Source of the DNA: Synechococcales cyanobacterium PMM_0002
GTDB taxonomy: Bacteria > Cyanobacteriota > Cyanobacteriia > Elainellales > Elainellaceae
Direction: 5' to 3'
DNA: 8,350 bases
Assembly: GCA_949127925.1 (NCBI GenBank)
Contig: CASBQX010000384.1
Coordinates: 1-8,350 of the forward strand
The position numbers were made by a program, and so were the translations under genes. Of this stretch, positions 5,209-8,350 are shown in pieces (the first letter of the stretch is position 1; each line of letters begins with the position of its first letter). Below the pieces are notes generated by a model that was given only the letters and a program-made list of their open reading frames with translations, searched no databases and was not told where the DNA came from.

Positions 5209-6432
5209 TTAGGGAGCCAGAGCACTGCCGCGCAGCAGGCTACCAATGGTTTTGGCCGTAATCTTCAACTGCGCCAGCGGATTGGCAGGCACCACCGTTT
5301 TGTAGAGGTAGCTGTCAAACGTGAGTCGCTGCACATCGATGTCGGCACACATTTCCACGAAGGCTTCGCGGGTGGCGTCGGAGCGATAGAAGACAGTTTG
5401 CAATAGATCTAACACCTTGTAGGTGAGACCATATGCCTTGTCCCAGCGCTTCAGGTAGACCTTAAGGTCATTTTCTGTCGGAACGCTCTGCCCTGCATTG
5501 GAAAATTCCACAATGGTTTCGGCACACATCCGTCCAGATTTGGCTGCAAAGTAAATGCCTTCGCCCGATGACTTGGTCACATACCCAGCGGCATCACCTA
5601 CGAGCGCGACGCGACCGACAACCCGGCGAGGCCGAGGATGTTCAGGGATGGGATGGGCTTCTACCTTGATGATTTCACCGCCTTCTAGTCGATGGGCAGC
5701 CCGCTGGCGAATGCCAGCCTGCAAGTGCTTGATTTTAGCCTTGTTCACCTTCATCGTGCCTGTGCCAACGGCAACGTGGTCATGTTTGGGGAAAACCCAG
5801 GCATAAAAATCAGGCGATACATCGTCTCCCACGTACATCTCAGCGAGTTCGTGGTAGTAAGCCATTTTGTCTTCGGGGAGGCGAATGCGCTCCTGGAAGG
5901 CGATCGCGTAGTTATAATCCCCGGCATCAATGGCTTTGGCAACCCGCGAATTGGCTCCATCGGCACCGATAATTAAATCAACTTGAAGGGTGTGAGCGGT
6001 TCCTTCCAAGCTCCCGTTGGAGTGATCCGCATAGTGGATCGTGTAAGGAGCCGTGTTGCTAGTGGGAATATCTACTGCATAAACGGTGCCGTTAATCAGC
6101 TTGGCACCCAGCTTGTGAGCGCGCTCGCGCAAGAAGCCATCTAAAACTTCTCGACGGCACATGCCAATGTATTCATCATCTTTGAGCGTGCCGCCGATGT
6201 TGACCTCAATGTTTGAGGGCGAGATCATTTTCATCTTGCGAACGCGACGATCAATGATTTCGGGCGGCAAGTCAAACTCTTCCACCATGCACAAGGGAAT
6301 TGCACCACCACAAGGTTTGGCGTTATCTAGCTTGCGCTCGATCAAATAAGTTTCGATACCTGCTTTTACTAAAGTCTCGGCAGCGGAGGAACCTGCCGGA
6401 CCGGAACCAACTACAGCAACCCGGAGTGCCAA
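5209..6432 (-). CDS. chlP: Geranylgeranyl diphosphate / geranylgeranyl-chlorophyll reductase ChlP
   Basis: This is a flavin-dependent, NADPH-using reductase that saturates three double bases of the geranylgeranyl chain to give phytol for chlorophyll a, and supplies phytyl diphosphate for tocopherol and phylloquinone. With the start used here it has 407 residues: a dinucleotide-binding motif GSGPAG (9-14) in VAVVGSGPAGSSAAE, PCGGAIP (40-46), GADG (156-159) and the second FAD motif GDAAGYVTKSSGEG (279-292). The sequence closely resembles cyanobacterial ChlP as I remember it, including IERKLDNAKPCGGAIPLCMV. I chose the TTG at 6430-6432: it gives MALRVAVVG, the family's normal N-terminus and length, and has GGGAG six bases upstream. 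The reading frame also runs to a GTG at 6484-6486, which would add 18 residues not found in the family. It is followed by a strong terminator and preceded by 195 bases without a gene, so it is probably its own unit. Confidence 0.97.
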   Translation of the reverse strand: MALRVAVVGSGPAGSSAAETLVKAGIETYLIERKLDNAKPCGGAIPLCMVEEFDLPPEIIDRRVRKMKMISPSNIEVNIGGTLKDDEYIGMCRREVLDGFLRERAHKLGAKLINGTVYAVDIPTSNTAPYTIHYADHSNGSLEGTAHTLQVDLIIGADGANSRVAKAIDAGDYNYAIAFQERIRLPEDKMAYYHELAEMYVGDDVSPDFYAWVFPKHDHVAVGTGTMKVNKAKIKHLQAGIRQRAAHRLEGGEIIKVEAHPIPEHPRPRRVVGRVALVGDAAGYVTKSSGEGIYFAAKSGRMCAETIVEFSNAGQSVPTENDLKVYLKRWDKAYGLTYKVLDLLQTVFYRSDATREAFVEMCADIDVQRLTFDSYLYKTVVPANPLAQLKITAKTIGSLLRGSALAP

Positions 6433-6627
6433 AGGTCGTCTCCCAATCTCTAAAAAAACAATATCTACTGAGGAGAATCCTACCACGGACTGGGAGGTAG
6501 ATGGGGGGAGGTTTCTAGGGATGTGATCGAAATGAAATACACCTTAACGTATCGTTACGTTTTGGTGAACTAATTCAGTGCAATTGTGACATCTAGTTTA
6601 CGTTCCCGTTACTGATCTGGCAGGTAT
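6433..6627. promoter_or_regulatory. chlP upstream region with inverted repeat AACGTA-TCGT-TACGTT
   Basis: These 195 bases lie between the lipoprotein stop and the chlP start and should contain the chlP promoter. A perfect 6-bp inverted repeat, AACGTA (6546-6551) and TACGTT (6556-6561) with a 4-base spacer, sits 114-129 bases before the TTG start. Its size suits a dimeric regulator site or a small hairpin. Two TGTGA half-sites (6517-6521 and 6585-6589) lie nearby but lack their partner halves. I cannot place a convincing -35/-10 pair, and no terminator is visible for the lipoprotein gene. Confidence 0.4.
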
Positions 6628-8253
6628 CTATTGATCGAGTTCGATAGTGATAGTTGGCGTTGGCGTTGATGTTGGCGGCGTTGATGTTGGCGGCGTTTGC
6701 ATGGGCGGCGTTGGTATGGGCGGTGATGATAGTTCCGGTAGCGGGTCTTCTGTCGCTGGAGCAGCAGGAGACCCTGCTCGTGAACTACTAGGAGCGATAG
6801 GACTAGTAGTAGTAGTTTTAGAACCAGAAAACTGCCGTCGGAAGCGATCGAGATAGGTGGCTCCCGAGGGTTTCTGCTGCCTAAGCTCTGCCTTCAGAGC
6901 CGTTGAAGAAGCAGGGTCTGGCTCCGTCAAAGCTGATGGAGCTGCCTCTTGGGGTACCTTAAGCGATGGCGGAATACCAACTGGGCTTGGTTCAACTGGA
7001 GCCATCAAGCTAGATTTGGGCGATCGCTCCACCTGCGGCACCAGCGTCGGTTCTGGGGTAGAAATCGGCTCTGGGGTAGAAATTGGCTCTGGCTGAGCCA
7101 CAGGCGATCGCCTGACTCTGGGTGTCCGTTTAGCTGACGGTTGAGCGCGCGGGGAAACTGGGCTGGCGCTGGGCGCTGGGGTAGGAGACGCGTCGGGACT
7201 AGTAATGGGGGTAGGTGCGGTGCTTGGCGTGGGGCTGGCAGCTGGTTCCTGCGGACTCTCGACTGGTGTGGGACTAGGTGTGGGACTAGGTGTGGGACTG
7301 GGCTGGGGCGGCTCTGGCACATAGTTTGGATCAACAATGCCCCGAGCCTCAGCTGCCGTTAGTTCACCCCGCACTAGTTTTGAGAGGGTATCGCTGCCGC
7401 CGGGTTGGTAATTAATCAGCCGTACCGTGTTGTTAAAGGCATTGGCGATCGCGTCTCCGTCTTCATTCAGCAGTTCTAGCTGCACCCAGTTTTTCCCTGG
7501 TTTTAGACCTTTTAAGTAGATTGGCTGCCACTCATCAAAAATAAAACTGGCACCATTCACCGTAGCCCGAATCCGCCAGTCTTGAATGCTGTCGTCAGTC
7601 CGCTCTTGAGCAATCAGATGCAGCGGCACGTTGGTCAGATAAAAATCTAACATGACGGGTTCGGCACCATAGGTTCCCGTAGGGCGGCTGTAGGTCAACA
7701 GCGGTTGACCGCTCACAGGCTGGTTTTCTGGCGTTTTGGTCAACACATGAAACGTGGTTAGCGCAAAGGCTCCATCGTTTTTGAAGGTTTCATGCCAGGG
7801 GCGAGACGCGATCGCCCGGATGGTGTGGGTTCCCGGCGCTAAATCCTTAAACACCAGCGGCTGCTCTAGGTCATACATGGCCTGATAGGGCTGGTTGTCC
7901 AAAATCACATGTAAGTGAGGCCCTAACCCCAGATCTTTGTCTTTATAGATAGGTAAGTCTTTGACCTGGACGCGCACGGAAACTTGCTCGTCGGTTAAAA
8001 CTTCCCCAGGACGCGGGCTGAGAATTTTAATCTGAGGCTGGTAGGTTTCCAGAAATGGGCGCAGTTCTTGCAGGGCAGCAGGCGGCGACACTTCCGATAC
8101 ATTGCCTACCAGCGGAGCGTTTGCCCCCGATGGACGCACGTTTTTACCAGCAGGGCGATCGGCGCAGGCTACCAGGCTCAAACCTAGCACCATCGCCATT
8201 ATTCCTGCTAATAGCGGCCTGACCGTATTCCACCAACGCGTTTTCCCTATCAC
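6628..8253 (-). CDS. Lipoprotein of unknown function with conserved-looking N-terminal region and Pro/Ser/Thr-rich tail
   Basis: This is a 541-residue predicted lipoprotein. The signal peptide has a basic start (K4, R6, R12), a hydrophobic core and the lipobox LVAC, giving C30 as the lipidated residue. Residues about 70-285 look folded and beta-rich, with IKILSPRPGEVL, GLGPHLHVILDNQPY (109-123), FKDLAPGTHTIRAIASRPWHE (most of 135-155) and a second half of similar strand pattern (FYLTNVPL, INYQPGG). I recall proteins of this type as widespread uncharacterised cyanobacterial proteins. From about 312 to the end the chain is Pro/Ser/Thr-rich and probably disordered, with PSPTPSPTPSPTP (318-330) and a PEPIST repeat, interrupted by a charged patch near LKAELRQQKPSGATYLDRFR. 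The tail suggests an extended spacer reaching through the periplasm or wall. The start is a GTG at 8251-8253, with AGGAG seven bases upstream. No function is assigned. Confidence 0.85.
   Translation of the reverse strand: MIGKTRWWNTVRPLLAGIMAMVLGLSLVACADRPAGKNVRPSGANAPLVGNVSEVSPPAALQELRPFLETYQPQIKILSPRPGEVLTDEQVSVRVQVKDLPIYKDKDLGLGPHLHVILDNQPYQAMYDLEQPLVFKDLAPGTHTIRAIASRPWHETFKNDGAFALTTFHVLTKTPENQPVSGQPLLTYSRPTGTYGAEPVMLDFYLTNVPLHLIAQERTDDSIQDWRIRATVNGASFIFDEWQPIYLKGLKPGKNWVQLELLNEDGDAIANAFNNTVRLINYQPGGSDTLSKLVRGELTAAEARGIVDPNYVPEPPQPSPTPSPTPSPTPVESPQEPAASPTPSTAPTPITSPDASPTPAPSASPVSPRAQPSAKRTPRVRRSPVAQPEPISTPEPISTPEPTLVPQVERSPKSSLMAPVEPSPVGIPPSLKVPQEAAPSALTEPDPASSTALKAELRQQKPSGATYLDRFRRQFSGSKTTTTSPIAPSSSRAGSPAAPATEDPLPELSSPPIPTPPMQTPPTSTPPTSTPTPTITIELDQ
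6665..6694. repeat. Two tandem 15-bp units in the lipoprotein tail
   Basis: GTTGATGTTGGCGGC occurs twice in direct tandem (6665-6679, 6680-6694) and encodes the repeated STPPT-type segment near the C-terminus. The identical copies suggest recent duplication by slippage. Confidence 0.75.
7049..7092. repeat. 18-bp tandem units encoding PEPIST
   Basis: Two 18-base units (7049-7066 and 7067-7084) differ at only two positions and are followed by a partial third (7085-7092). They keep the reading frame and give PEPISTPEPISTPEP in the lipoprotein tail. Confidence 0.75.
7264..7302. repeat. 12-bp tandem units encoding PSPT
   Basis: About three copies of a 12-base unit (GGTGTGGGACTA on the plus strand) encode PSPTPSPTPSPTP, residues 318-330, at the start of the proline-rich tail. 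The copies are nearly identical at the DNA level, consistent with slippage expansion in multiples of whole codons. Confidence 0.75.
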
Positions 8254-8303
8254 AGCCAGACTCCTGAGCGATCGCCAATGCAGCTAAAACCTGTCCATAC
8301 GGA

Positions 8304-8309
8304 ACTATA
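8304..8309 (-). promoter_or_regulatory. Possible -10 element of the lipoprotein gene
   Basis: The minus strand reads TATAGT, five of six matches to TATAAT, 50 bases before the GTG start. A matching -35 at normal spacing is not clear. A HIP1 octamer (8268-8275) lies between it and the ribosome site. Confidence 0.3.
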
Positions 8310-8350
8310 TCGGATTAGCGCCCCTCTCCGGCACTGATCAAGAAGCTTCC

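Noticed and set aside
6585..6602. NtcA-type site (GTA-N8-TAC) near TGTGACATCTAGTTTACG
   Set aside because: The half-sites are mismatched and wrongly spaced (GTG to TAC is N10).
7049..7310. CRISPR-like or other regular array
   Set aside because: The units are direct tandem repeats without spacers and stay in the lipoprotein reading frame.
6647..7362. Several plus-strand ORFs, including a Gly/Val-rich one, opposite the lipoprotein tail
   Set aside because: They are readings of the complement of Pro/Ser/Thr repeats; the lipoprotein has a signal peptide, lipobox and ribosome site.

Overview
The window is almost certainly from a cyanobacterium. It carries a geranylgeranyl reductase of the oxygenic-phototroph ChlP type, and the octamer GCGATCGC (HIP1, a cyanobacterial hallmark) occurs at 17 places I could locate, about one per 490 bases. 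The sequence does not identify a genus.

Layout from left to right. Bases 1-171 are the 3' end of an unrecognised plus-strand gene cut by the window edge. It converges on a minus-strand CPA1-type (NhaP-like) Na+/H+ antiporter (219-1508). A 132-base gap containing a structured palindromic element separates the antiporter from a small minus-strand VOC/glyoxalase-fold protein (1641-2006). Divergent from this is a plus-strand pair of membrane proteins. The first is a YqiJ-type protein with an Asp-rich linker and an OB-fold-like C-terminus (2122-2844). The second, 47 bases later, is a long flotillin/YqiK (2892-4823). This is the conserved yqiJ-yqiK (NfeD-like plus flotillin) arrangement, in which the small partner is thought to assist a flotillin membrane scaffold.

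Bases 4824-5208 hold no confident gene but are dense in structure: a REP-like palindrome, a strong minus-strand intrinsic terminator, a CCTCC-containing stretch on the minus strand, a short minus-strand ORF, a CRP-like palindrome, and the chlP terminator, whose two arms are each a HIP1 octamer. The first terminator has no obvious gene to terminate, because chlP already has its own. This makes 4911-5127 the best candidate here for an undescribed small transcript.

The right part is minus strand: chlP (5209-6432, with a likely TTG start that gives 407 residues) and, upstream of it, a 541-residue lipoprotein (6628-8253). The lipoprotein has a conserved-looking folded region and a long Pro/Ser/Thr-rich tail built of short repeats.

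Most of the window is ordinary chromosomal housekeeping: ion homeostasis, membrane organisation and chlorophyll synthesis. I see no transposase, phage gene, CRISPR array, tRNA or rRNA, and no clear defence or biosynthetic cluster.
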